A model generated the notes under the pieces. That model was not told the DNA's origin and made no database searches. It saw only the letters and a list, made by a program, of their open reading frames with translations. Both the position numbers and the translations under genes were made by a program. Shown here piece by piece: positions 41,962 through 49,485 of a stretch of DNA of 64,000 nucleotides. The DNA comes from Cyclobacteriaceae bacterium (lineage in GTDB: Bacteria; Bacteroidota; Bacteroidia; Cytophagales; Cyclobacteriaceae), in contig JANQKF010000020.1 in assembly GCA_028281285.1 (NCBI GenBank), positions 1 through 64,000 on the forward strand, given 5' to 3'. The first letter of the stretch is position 1, and every line of letters begins with the position of its first letter.

Positions 41962-42495
41962 ATGGATGTAGAACAGTATAAGGTTGAAATACTGCCCTTA
42001 AAGAATAAGCTGTTTCGTTTTGCTCTGAACATTGTTCGAGATGAAGACCTGGCGAAGGACGTTGTGCAGGAAAGCATGATCAAGGCCTGGGAAAAAAGAA
42101 ACGAGCTTAATCTGGTCCATAATTTGGAAGCCTGGTGCATGCAGGTAACCAAGAATAAGGCGCTTGACAAGCTAAGGTCAAAGCATGTGAAGCGCACTGA
42201 CTTGTTCGAGGTAGAGCTTGACACCAGAAAGGAAAGGGACACCCCTTATGTTGTGATGGAACGCAATGATGTGCTTGCAAGAATAAAAGGGCTCATTGCT
42301 AATCTTCCGGAACGACAACGAGAGGTCATGCAATTAAGAGACATCGAAGGCTTTACCTATAAGGAAATTGCCGAGACACTTGAGATTGACATCAACCTGG
42401 TGAAGACGAATTTGTTCCGAGCCAGGAGAAAACTCAAAGAGAGTTTGACAAAAGAAAATGCTTATGGAATCGAAAATAGAGAAACTGCTTCATAA
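41962..42495 (+). CDS. ECF RNA polymerase sigma factor
   Basis: 177 residues from ATG 41962. Region 2 (about 8-75) has FRFALNIVRDEDLAKDVVQE, then NLEAWCMQVTKNKALDKLRS; region 4 (about 113-168) has NLPERQREVMQLRDIEGFTY and KEIAETLEIDINLVKTNLFR. It lacks region 3. The 3' end overlaps a small membrane-protein gene (candidate anti-sigma factor) by 38 bases. An ECF-like promoter lies just upstream, suggesting positive autoregulation. The downstream DUF4252 and ABC exporter genes are the probable regulon. Confidence 0.92.
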   Translation: MDVEQYKVEILPLKNKLFRFALNIVRDEDLAKDVVQESMIKAWEKRNELNLVHNLEAWCMQVTKNKALDKLRSKHVKRTDLFEVELDTRKERDTPYVVMERNDVLARIKGLIANLPERQREVMQLRDIEGFTYKEIAETLEIDINLVKTNLFRARRKLKESLTKENAYGIENRETAS

Positions 42496-43006
42496 ATACT
42501 GGGAATCGGAATCCAGTTTGGAAGAAGAGAATGAACTCAAAACTTTGTTGAGTGAATCTCAGGATGAGCACTTTGCCGAAGAGAAGGAGTTGTTCTCGCA
42601 TTTCCAAAATGAAGCGACTATCGAATTGGATAGCAGTTTTGACGATGAGCTTTTAGCACAGCTTGAAGCTCCGTCAGAAACCAAGGTGTTAAGGTTTTCC
42701 GACTTCGTGAAACGGTATTCAAGTATTGCCGCTGCAGTATTAGTGCTCTTTGTTAGTTCATACATTTTCATTGAGCAGCAGAAGACTTACGAAGCAGAGG
42801 ATACCTTTGCCACCCCCGAAGAAGCCTATGCGGAATTGAAGAAGCAATTATTGATGGTGTCCAGATACATGAACAAGGGTAATGAAACAGTGAGCGAATT
42901 GAGCAATCTAGGTAAGTTTGGTGATGTAGTGAATGACATTGGAACGATAGAAAGAGCCTCTGAAACCACCTTTGGCCATTTGAAAGAATTAAATAGAACA
43001 AATTAG
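42458..43006 (+). CDS. Candidate anti-sigma factor, single-pass membrane protein
   Basis: 182 residues (an ATG two codons later is also possible). Residues 1-85 are acidic and helical (KYWESESSLEEENELKTLLS), like the cytoplasmic sigma-binding part of Bacteroidetes anti-sigma factors. One membrane helix follows (about 90-107, SIAAAVLVLFVSSYIFI), then a short periplasmic domain. The 38-base overlap with the sigma gene indicates translational coupling. There is no zinc-type HxxxCxxC motif, so it is not a ZAS protein. Function is inferred from context and topology. Confidence 0.7.
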   Translation: MLMESKIEKLLHKYWESESSLEEENELKTLLSESQDEHFAEEKELFSHFQNEATIELDSSFDDELLAQLEAPSETKVLRFSDFVKRYSSIAAAVLVLFVSSYIFIEQQKTYEAEDTFATPEEAYAELKKQLLMVSRYMNKGNETVSELSNLGKFGDVVNDIGTIERASETTFGHLKELNRTN

Positions 43007-43026
43007 AAATAGAATAAACTTAGAAT

Positions 43027-43554
43027 ATGAAAAGGTTAGTAATAATGTTGAGTTTAAGCGTTCTGGCATTCGGAGCGAATGCGCAGAATGACGCGATATC
43101 TAAGTACTTCGCTAAGTACATGGATAACGAGGACTTCATGTCCGTCAATATCAGTGCAAAGATGTTCCAAATGATGAGCAGCATCGAAATGGACGATAAG
43201 GATGAACAGAAGTACATGGAAGAGTCGATCGGAAAAATCAAAGGAGTTAGAGCCATTGCTGCTGAAAGAGATGTGGACGGCATGAAGATGTATAACGAAG
43301 CGCTTGGATTGGTTGACGGAAAGGGATATGAGGAATTAATGTCTGTTCGTGAAGAGGACAAAAGAATCAGATTCCTGATCAAGGAAAAAGACAACAAAAT
43401 TGATGAGCTATTTATGGTAATGGGAGGTGACGATGAGTTCGGTCTCTTGAGTATCATAGGTGATGGTATCGATTTGAATATGCTCTACAAACTTTCGAAA
43501 TCAGTTGGTGTTGAAGGTTTCAGAGAGCTGGAAAGACTAGGAGACGGTCATTAA
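43027..43554 (+). CDS. DUF4252-domain exported protein (first copy)
   Basis: 175 residues with signal peptide (VIMLSLSVLAFGANAQ). The mature part is the DUF4252 domain: FMSVNISAKMFQMM, IGKIKGVRAIAAER, MSVREEDKRIRFLIKEKDNK, LFMVMGGDDEFGLLSIIGD. These periplasmic proteins of unknown function typically sit beside ECF sigma genes in Bacteroidetes. It starts 20 bases after the anti-sigma candidate and is followed by a perfect terminator hairpin before the second copy. Confidence 0.85.
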   Translation: MKRLVIMLSLSVLAFGANAQNDAISKYFAKYMDNEDFMSVNISAKMFQMMSSIEMDDKDEQKYMEESIGKIKGVRAIAAERDVDGMKMYNEALGLVDGKGYEELMSVREEDKRIRFLIKEKDNKIDELFMVMGGDDEFGLLSIIGDGIDLNMLYKLSKSVGVEGFRELERLGDGH

Positions 43555-43567
43555 ACTGTTCTCACAA

Positions 43568-43600
43568 GGTTTCCCTGAGATTTTCAGGGAAACCATTTTT
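43568..43600 (+). terminator. Rho-independent terminator between the two DUF4252 genes
   Basis: A perfect 11-bp stem GGTTTCCCTGA / TCAGGGAAACC with a 5-base loop, then ATTTTT. It probably lowers transcription of the second DUF4252 gene and ABC exporter relative to the sigma operon. Confidence 0.82.
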
Positions 43601-43618
43601 GATTTGGATTAAGGATGT

Positions 43619-44164
43619 ATGAAAAAAGTAACTCTCACCCTTTTATTGGTTGTGCTTGGAAGTTCTGCGTTTGGTCAAAGCAGAAACATTGAAAGATTCC
43701 GGCAAGATCATCGACCTGACCAATCATTATTTTTCTACAAAAGTACCCTTCGAATGTTTGCTCGTTTGAGCAATCGGCTATCAGAGTCCAGCGATTTGGC
43801 AGGCACCACCGAACTGCCTGAAATTCCTGATTTCATGAGCCTTATTGATGGTATTGAGAAAGTGAAGTTCTTCACTTATGATAGAAACCATGAAGCCATT
43901 GACCTGCGCGATGATTTAGAAGCTGGTGTAATGGATGAAGGCTATGAAAGCGTGATGACAGCGCGAGTTCAGAGAGCGAATATCAATATCATGATGAAGG
44001 AAAAGAGAGGTAAACCCGATGGCTTTGTGGTGATAGTCAGTGGTGAGGACGGAATGTCGCTGATTGACCTGGAGGGGATGCCGGACCTGTCAAATTTGAT
44101 GACGCTCTCTCAGTTCATGAATACAAATAAAGACAGCTTTAGTTTATTGGAGACATTCAGATAA
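43619..44164 (+). CDS. DUF4252-domain exported protein (second copy)
   Basis: 181 residues with signal peptide (TLTLLLVVLGSSAFGQ). The DUF4252 pattern is recognisable (FYKSTLRMFARLSN, IEKVKFFTYDRN, VQRANINIMMKEKRGKPDGF, VVIVSGEDGMSLIDLEG) but diverged from the first copy at 43027. It lies after a terminator and 28 bases before the ABC exporter ATPase gene, so it may be co-transcribed with the exporter. Confidence 0.8.
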   Translation: MKKVTLTLLLVVLGSSAFGQSRNIERFRQDHRPDQSLFFYKSTLRMFARLSNRLSESSDLAGTTELPEIPDFMSLIDGIEKVKFFTYDRNHEAIDLRDDLEAGVMDEGYESVMTARVQRANINIMMKEKRGKPDGFVVIVSGEDGMSLIDLEGMPDLSNLMTLSQFMNTNKDSFSLLETFR

Positions 44165-44192
44165 ACTAAAGGCTCAAAAATAACAACACGAT

Positions 44193-45098
44193 TTGGAAAC
44201 AGTATTAACAGTAAGAAACCTATCGAAGCATTACGGTAGGATAAAGGCCGTTGATGATCTCACCCTCGAGGTCAAAAAGGGGAATATCTTTGGTATTCTC
44301 GGGCCTAATGGTAGTGGGAAGACCACAACATTGGGGATGATCCTGGATGTGATCAACCCGACAAGTGGCGATTACCTGTGGTTTGGGCAGGCACCCACAA
44401 AAGATACCAGAAAGAACATTGGCGCTATTCTTGAACACCCGATTTTTTATCCGTATTTGACCGGTGTCCAAAACCTCAAGATCGTCTGCGATATAAAGGA
44501 AGTGCCCTATTCCAGAATTGATGAAGTACTGCTTCAGGTAGGACTTGACGAACGAAAAGATACCAAGTACAAGACCTACTCATTGGGTATGAAACAGCGA
44601 TTGTCAATCGCTTCTGCATTGCTTTGTGACCCGGATGTGATGCTCCTTGACGAGCCCACCAATGGTCTTGACCCTCAGGGTATAGCCGAAATCAGAGAGC
44701 TTATCATCAACATTGCCAATAGCGGGAAGACCATCCTTTTGGCCAGTCACCTATTGGATGAAGTTCAAAAGGTGTGTACCCATTTTGCTGTGTTGAGAAG
44801 AGGAAAGTTGATGCATGTCGGTTTAGTGGATGACGTAGGTAAGGGACATACAACAGTAGAGGTGAAGGCAAATCATGATAATCTACAGGAAGTGCTGGAA
44901 AAGTCTGGAATGGCTTCCAAGGTGAAGAGAGAGTTGGATAAGCACATCCTAACGATGAATGACGGATACTCTCCTGAAGACATTAATAGGTATTTGTTTG
45001 ACAACGGTATCACGGCCAAGCACCTCTTATTGAAAACGAGAAGTCTTGAACAGCAGTTTCTGGAGATTTTGGCTGAAAACGAAGGAGGTGCACAATGA
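44193..45098 (+). CDS. ABC transporter ATP-binding protein
   Basis: 301 residues with a TTG start; no ATG lies before the first conserved strand (LTVRNLSKHYGRIKAVDDL). Walker A GPNGSGKTTT, signature YSLGMKQRLSIA, Walker B VMLLDEPTNGLDP and the switch His in LLASHLLDE are intact. It belongs to the same exporter subfamily as the ATPase at 34689. The 3' end overlaps the permease gene by 4 bases. Confidence 0.92.
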   Translation: METVLTVRNLSKHYGRIKAVDDLTLEVKKGNIFGILGPNGSGKTTTLGMILDVINPTSGDYLWFGQAPTKDTRKNIGAILEHPIFYPYLTGVQNLKIVCDIKEVPYSRIDEVLLQVGLDERKDTKYKTYSLGMKQRLSIASALLCDPDVMLLDEPTNGLDPQGIAEIRELIINIANSGKTILLASHLLDEVQKVCTHFAVLRRGKLMHVGLVDDVGKGHTTVEVKANHDNLQEVLEKSGMASKVKRELDKHILTMNDGYSPEDINRYLFDNGITAKHLLLKTRSLEQQFLEILAENEGGAQ

Positions 45099-45907
45099 TA
45101 AGATTATTAAAAATAGAACTGCACAAGATCCGATCAAATCGGTCTTTTAAGGTATTGGCAACACTTTATATCATTGGATTGCTTGTGACCGGAATGGGGG
45201 TAATGCCTTTCCTGCAATGGATGAAAAGAAAGTTTGCAGAATTCGATGCGGATGAGATTGATCCGACAATACTGCCTTTCTACGAGTTTCCGGATATCTG
45301 GCAGAACCTGACCTCAGTAGTGATCTATTTCAAGATCCTATTGGCTTTGAGTCTCATTTACTCAATTACCAATGAGTACACCTACCGGACCATCAGACAG
45401 AATGTGATCGATGGATTGAGCAAGCATGAATTTATATGGAGTAAGATTATCATGGCTGGTTTTCTAAGCCTGGCCTCGGCCGTTGCACTTTTCGTTATTG
45501 GGTTAATAACCGGGCTGATTTATTCTTATGATGTTTCAATAGGGGCAATTTTCGAAGACACTCAATTTCTATTTGCATTCTTTTTGCAACTATTCGCATT
45601 CCTGCTTTTCACCCAATTCTTAGCCACATTAATTCGAAAACCAATAATGACTATGGGGCTAATGTTCCTTTGGGTAGTCATCATAGAAAACGGAGTATTT
45701 ATATGGGCACAGGTGAAACATCAGGAGTGGGCGGTCAATTTATTACCGGTTAAATCAATTAATGCATTGATTCACTCACCATTTCCCAAATATGCCTTTA
45801 TGGAGATCCAAGACTATGTGGCCTTACCCGAACTTGGACTGGTTTTGCTCTATGGAGCACTATTCTATTTTGCAACGGTGCGGTTGGTAACGAAACGAGA
45901 CCTATAA
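45095..45907 (+). CDS. ABC-2 type transporter permease
   Basis: 270 residues with six membrane helices (FKVLATLYIIGLLVTGMGV, VIYFKILLALSLIYSITNEY, LASAVALFVIGLITGLIY, FAFFLQLFAFLLFTQFLATL and others). The TYRTIRQNVIDGLSKHEFI loop is the usual coupling motif. It is the exporter partner of the preceding ATPase; substrate unknown. Placement behind an ECF sigma/DUF4252 set suggests an envelope-stress role. A strong terminator follows directly. Confidence 0.86.
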   Translation: MIRLLKIELHKIRSNRSFKVLATLYIIGLLVTGMGVMPFLQWMKRKFAEFDADEIDPTILPFYEFPDIWQNLTSVVIYFKILLALSLIYSITNEYTYRTIRQNVIDGLSKHEFIWSKIIMAGFLSLASAVALFVIGLITGLIYSYDVSIGAIFEDTQFLFAFFLQLFAFLLFTQFLATLIRKPIMTMGLMFLWVVIIENGVFIWAQVKHQEWAVNLLPVKSINALIHSPFPKYAFMEIQDYVALPELGLVLLYGALFYFATVRLVTKRDL

Positions 45908-45916
45908 ACTGAAGAG

Positions 45917-45948
45917 AAAAAAGGCGACTTAAACAAGTCGCCTTTTTT
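45917..45948. terminator. Rho-independent terminator
   Basis: A perfect 14-bp stem, AAAAAAGGCGACTT / AAGTCGCCTTTTTT, around loop AAAC. It closes the sigma/exporter transcript. Confidence 0.88.
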
Positions 45949-46088
45949 GATGTTGATAACAAAGTGGTACCAGCGATAGAGGGCTTCAGCCATTCATAGT
46001 TGTTTTAGTATAGAGTATAAAAAGAATGGCACCGACCTATTAATTCAGATTTTGACATTTTATATTAGTGGGATTGATTAAAAATACA

Positions 46089-47582
46089 ATGACCAAGTTC
46101 CGTTTTAAGACTGGTATTCTCACCTTACTGGTTTTACTCTCCTTCAATTCATGTGATGATCCAATTGATACCCAGGCACTGGTTTTTACTGAGGATGTGA
46201 TCTTCATTAGCGGAGAAATTATGAGGGTAACCGGAAGAGTTGTAGCATCCGGTGAGATATCGGTCTCTGATCATGGTTTTCAGATTGATGTTTCAGAGTC
46301 GTTTAGTTCTCCGATCATTATCTCATTGGGAGAGAGAAGTATACCCGGTAGATTTATAGGTGCCTATGAGGACTTGAGCACAGGAACGGATTATTTTGTC
46401 AGGTCTTATATGGTTGATAATGGAGAAACCAAGGTAGGTGAGACCATCCAATTCACGACACTTAACTCTGAACTCTCCTCGTTCACTCCGAACATTCAGC
46501 GGGTGGGAGAATCCATTACCATACTTGGAAGAAGTCTTACGCGTGAAGCGAGAGTTCTTTTTGGAGATGTAGAAGCCGAGATACTGCAATTCAAGTTTGA
46601 GTCGGTTTTGAGAGTTCGTGTCCCCAACCCGGAACCGGGAAAATATGTCGTTGATCTTAAGGTGATCTCCGATGGCAAGACATTGACATTTCCCGAACCG
46701 TTTGAATATGTGATTGGGAAATGGACTAATATTTCCGGTTTCCCTGGCCCATCTGGCTTTTCTAGAAATGCATTTTTCAGCAATGGGGACAAACTATATG
46801 CGGGAATTACGGCACCAGAAGGAACACCAGATCAGATATTCTGGACGTATGACATCAGCGACCAGGCCTGGACTCAGACCAACTACTCTGGTACCTTCGT
46901 TGAGAATCCGGGCTTATTCAATGGAGGAATTGTCGGAGGAGAAAGTTCATTTTTCCTGGCCATTGTTAACGGACAAACTCGTGGAGTATATGGGTTATCA
47001 AGACAGTTCTGGCAAATCAATGGCAGTAACGAATTCGAATCGCTGGGTAATGTGCCTTTTGAACTGCACCGCACAGTGACTATGCGAGACGGGGATGATC
47101 TGTATGTTGTCGGTGGTTGGGATTGGTTGGGTGAGTTTAGTCCATTGGTTTGGCGCTACAACTTCACCTCGGCCGAATGGACACAACATGATCTTGCGCC
47201 TTCCAATTTCTTTAGTCTACTGCCACACTTTCAGCATAATGGATTACTCTACGTATTTGATCCCGATGGTGCATTATTTAAATATGACCCAAGGCTAAAG
47301 TCCTGGGAACAAGTCAATCAATACCCGGGGGATAGGGTTTCACTTGCTATGGGCGTTGTGCTCGGAGATTATGCTTATGTTGGACTAGCGTCTCAGCAAC
47401 GTCAACTTTTTGAATACGACATTGTCAATAATTCCTGGAAGGAGAAAACCGCAATCACAGGTGTCAACTCAGACATTATCCTTGGATACTATTCTGTAGG
47501 TGATCGGATATATGTCTTGAGAAGCCAGAATCTGGGCAATGGAAGTCCGGCTCTTTTTGAGTTCGATCCCTTCGATCTTTGA
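46089..47582 (+). CDS. IPT/TIG-kelch lipoprotein, paralogue A1
   Basis: 497 residues from ATG 46089 (a GTG at 46068 is less likely). Lipobox FNSC puts the lipid on Cys22. Residues 30-130 form a fibronectin-like domain (LVFTEDVIFISGEIMRVTGR), 135-215 an IPT/TIG domain (ITILGRSLTREARVLFGDVE), and 220-495 a kelch-type propeller with repeated blade endings (IFWTYDISDQAWTQ, LVWRYNFTSAEWTQ, FKYDPRLKSWEQV, FEYDIVNNSWKEK). It is probably displayed on the cell surface or in the periplasm as a ligand binder. Close paralogues are at 47942 and 54850. It lies 5' of the TonB-dependent receptor in the same direction. Confidence 0.8.
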   Translation: MTKFRFKTGILTLLVLLSFNSCDDPIDTQALVFTEDVIFISGEIMRVTGRVVASGEISVSDHGFQIDVSESFSSPIIISLGERSIPGRFIGAYEDLSTGTDYFVRSYMVDNGETKVGETIQFTTLNSELSSFTPNIQRVGESITILGRSLTREARVLFGDVEAEILQFKFESVLRVRVPNPEPGKYVVDLKVISDGKTLTFPEPFEYVIGKWTNISGFPGPSGFSRNAFFSNGDKLYAGITAPEGTPDQIFWTYDISDQAWTQTNYSGTFVENPGLFNGGIVGGESSFFLAIVNGQTRGVYGLSRQFWQINGSNEFESLGNVPFELHRTVTMRDGDDLYVVGGWDWLGEFSPLVWRYNFTSAEWTQHDLAPSNFFSLLPHFQHNGLLYVFDPDGALFKYDPRLKSWEQVNQYPGDRVSLAMGVVLGDYAYVGLASQQRQLFEYDIVNNSWKEKTAITGVNSDIILGYYSVGDRIYVLRSQNLGNGSPALFEFDPFDL

Positions 47583-47941
47583 TCCAATATGGTGGTAATG
47601 TTTTTTACCTGACAATTGTGTATCCTATTCCAATTTTCCCGTTGTAGACAACAAATTCAACAATTTTTGGTTGAATGATTGGTGTCTAAAAAATCCCTTG
47701 TCTTTTGATTTTCAATTATTGTAGTTCACATATCTATGTGGTCTTTGCGAATTGGAAATCTTTAATAGGGGTTTTGAGGCTTGATATTGTTTCAAAAAAC
47801 GCCAAAAGTTGACTTTTGAAGTTTGAATTAAAGTGTGTCAATTTGAGGCAAAAATTCAATAGGCGGCATTTCATCATAACATTTTTTGTAGTTACTTGCG
47901 CGCCAATAATTCTACCTGATAACTAAACTATTACTGACTTA
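47583..47941. other. 359-base intergenic stretch, AT-rich, no gene
   Basis: I see no ORF, tRNA or repeat of the family listed above. A perfect 16-bp palindrome CAAAAGT-TG-ACTTTTG lies at 47803-47818. ATTGGTGTCTAA at 47678-47689 also occurs at 189-200, before the lipoprotein gene near the window start. TTTG at 47885-47888 with TAATTCTA 18 bases later is a poor match to a promoter for the next gene. Confidence 0.45.
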
Positions 47942-49408
47942 ATGAAATTACTTACTAAAGCGAAGTACTTTCTGCTTCTTTCCTTAGTGCTCTTTAGCGG
48001 TTGCGAAGAGGAAATAGATTCAGAAGCACTTGTATTTACAGAGAATGTAATTTTCGTCAGCGGGGAAATCATGAGGGTTACCGGAAGGGTGGTTGCATCC
48101 GGACAGGTACCAGTCACAGATCACGGTTTCCAGATTGACGAGAGTGAGACATTCGACTCACCAATAACAATTTCACTTGGCGAGCGAAACATACCAGGGA
48201 GGTTCATAGGAGCCTACGAAGAACTCAGCACCGGAACCGACTACTTTGTCCGTTCCTTCATGGTGGTTGAAGGAGAAACCCGCGTAGGCGCTGCAATTCC
48301 TTTTACCACGCTAAATTCAGAACTTTCATCTTACAGCCCTCAGGTAGAAAGTGTGGGCGGTTCCATCACCATTTTTGGACGTAGCCTCACTAAAGGAGCA
48401 CAGGTATTTTTTGGTGAAGTGCCTGCTCAAATTATTGACTTTAAATTCGAATCAGTATTAAGAGTTAGGATACCCAATCCCCAACTGGGAGAGTATGAGG
48501 TTCCGATTCGCGTGATATCTGACGGAACCGAATTAATATTTGACGATAATTTCCAATACGTAATTGGTAAATGGGAGAACATTTCAACCTTTCCTGGTCC
48601 AAACGGATTTACCCGGAATGCTTTTTTCGCCAATGATGGCAAACTCTATGCTGGGATAACCGTTCCCGAAGGAACATCTGATCAGGTTTTTTGGACCTTT
48701 GACATTCCTACTGAACAATGGACACAGACTGATTTCGCAGGACAGTTCGTAGAAAATCCGGGATTGTTTGATGGAGGGTTTCTGGCAGGTGAAAGTTCAT
48801 TCTTTGCTGGAATTTATGGCGTCTCTCGTGAATTCTGGGTGCTGAACAACAGCAATGAATTTGAGTCAATTGGCACTGTGCCGTTCAATCTTCACAGACC
48901 AACCACTTTTAGAGAAGGGGACGATCTCTATGTTTTTGGCGGGTGGGATACTACTGGAGATTTTAGTCCATTGGTTTGGCGATATAACTTCACCTCAAGA
49001 ACATGGGTAGAACACGATTTGACTCCAACGAATATCTTCAGTCATCTACCTTCGTTCTCACACAACGGAATGTTCTATTTCATTGATGCCAACCGAGCCT
49101 TGTTCAGATATGATCCCGTTGCAAAAAATTGGGAAGAAATCAATCAATATCCGGGCGACAGAATATCTTTAGCCATGGGACTTACCATTGGTGATTATGC
49201 CTATGTCGGATTGGCTTCTCAACAGAGAGGTATGTTTGAGTATGACATTGCTAATAACACCTGGATTGAGAAAACAGCGATTCCTGGCCTGAATTCTGAG
49301 GTTGTTTTGGCCTACTATTCTTACCAGGATAGAATCTATGTATTAAGAAGTCAGAGTCTGGGTGTCCAGCCTCCGATATTGTATTCCTTTGATCCATTCG
49401 ATCTTTAA
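47942..49408 (+). CDS. IPT/TIG-kelch lipoprotein, paralogue A2
   Basis: 488 residues. The signal peptide ends in lipobox FSGC (Cys21). The order of domains is that of A1: fibronectin-like (LVFTENVIFVSGEIMRVTGR), IPT/TIG (SITIFGRSLTKGAQVFFGEV) and kelch blades (VFWTFDIPTEQWTQ, LVWRYNFTSRTWVE, FRYDPVAKNWEEI, FEYDIANNTWIEK). Long identical runs with A1 show a recent duplication, strongest in the first 120 residues. It precedes the TonB-dependent receptor gene by 77 bases, so it is the copy most likely to work with that receptor. Confidence 0.81.
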   Translation: MKLLTKAKYFLLLSLVLFSGCEEEIDSEALVFTENVIFVSGEIMRVTGRVVASGQVPVTDHGFQIDESETFDSPITISLGERNIPGRFIGAYEELSTGTDYFVRSFMVVEGETRVGAAIPFTTLNSELSSYSPQVESVGGSITIFGRSLTKGAQVFFGEVPAQIIDFKFESVLRVRIPNPQLGEYEVPIRVISDGTELIFDDNFQYVIGKWENISTFPGPNGFTRNAFFANDGKLYAGITVPEGTSDQVFWTFDIPTEQWTQTDFAGQFVENPGLFDGGFLAGESSFFAGIYGVSREFWVLNNSNEFESIGTVPFNLHRPTTFREGDDLYVFGGWDTTGDFSPLVWRYNFTSRTWVEHDLTPTNIFSHLPSFSHNGMFYFIDANRALFRYDPVAKNWEEINQYPGDRISLAMGLTIGDYAYVGLASQQRGMFEYDIANNTWIEKTAIPGLNSEVVLAYYSYQDRIYVLRSQSLGVQPPILYSFDPFDL

Positions 49409-49485
49409 AAGGGTTCAGAAACAATGTTAACTATCGAATGAAGAATCAAATGAAAATCAACTACAGCGATATAAAAGAACTTAGA

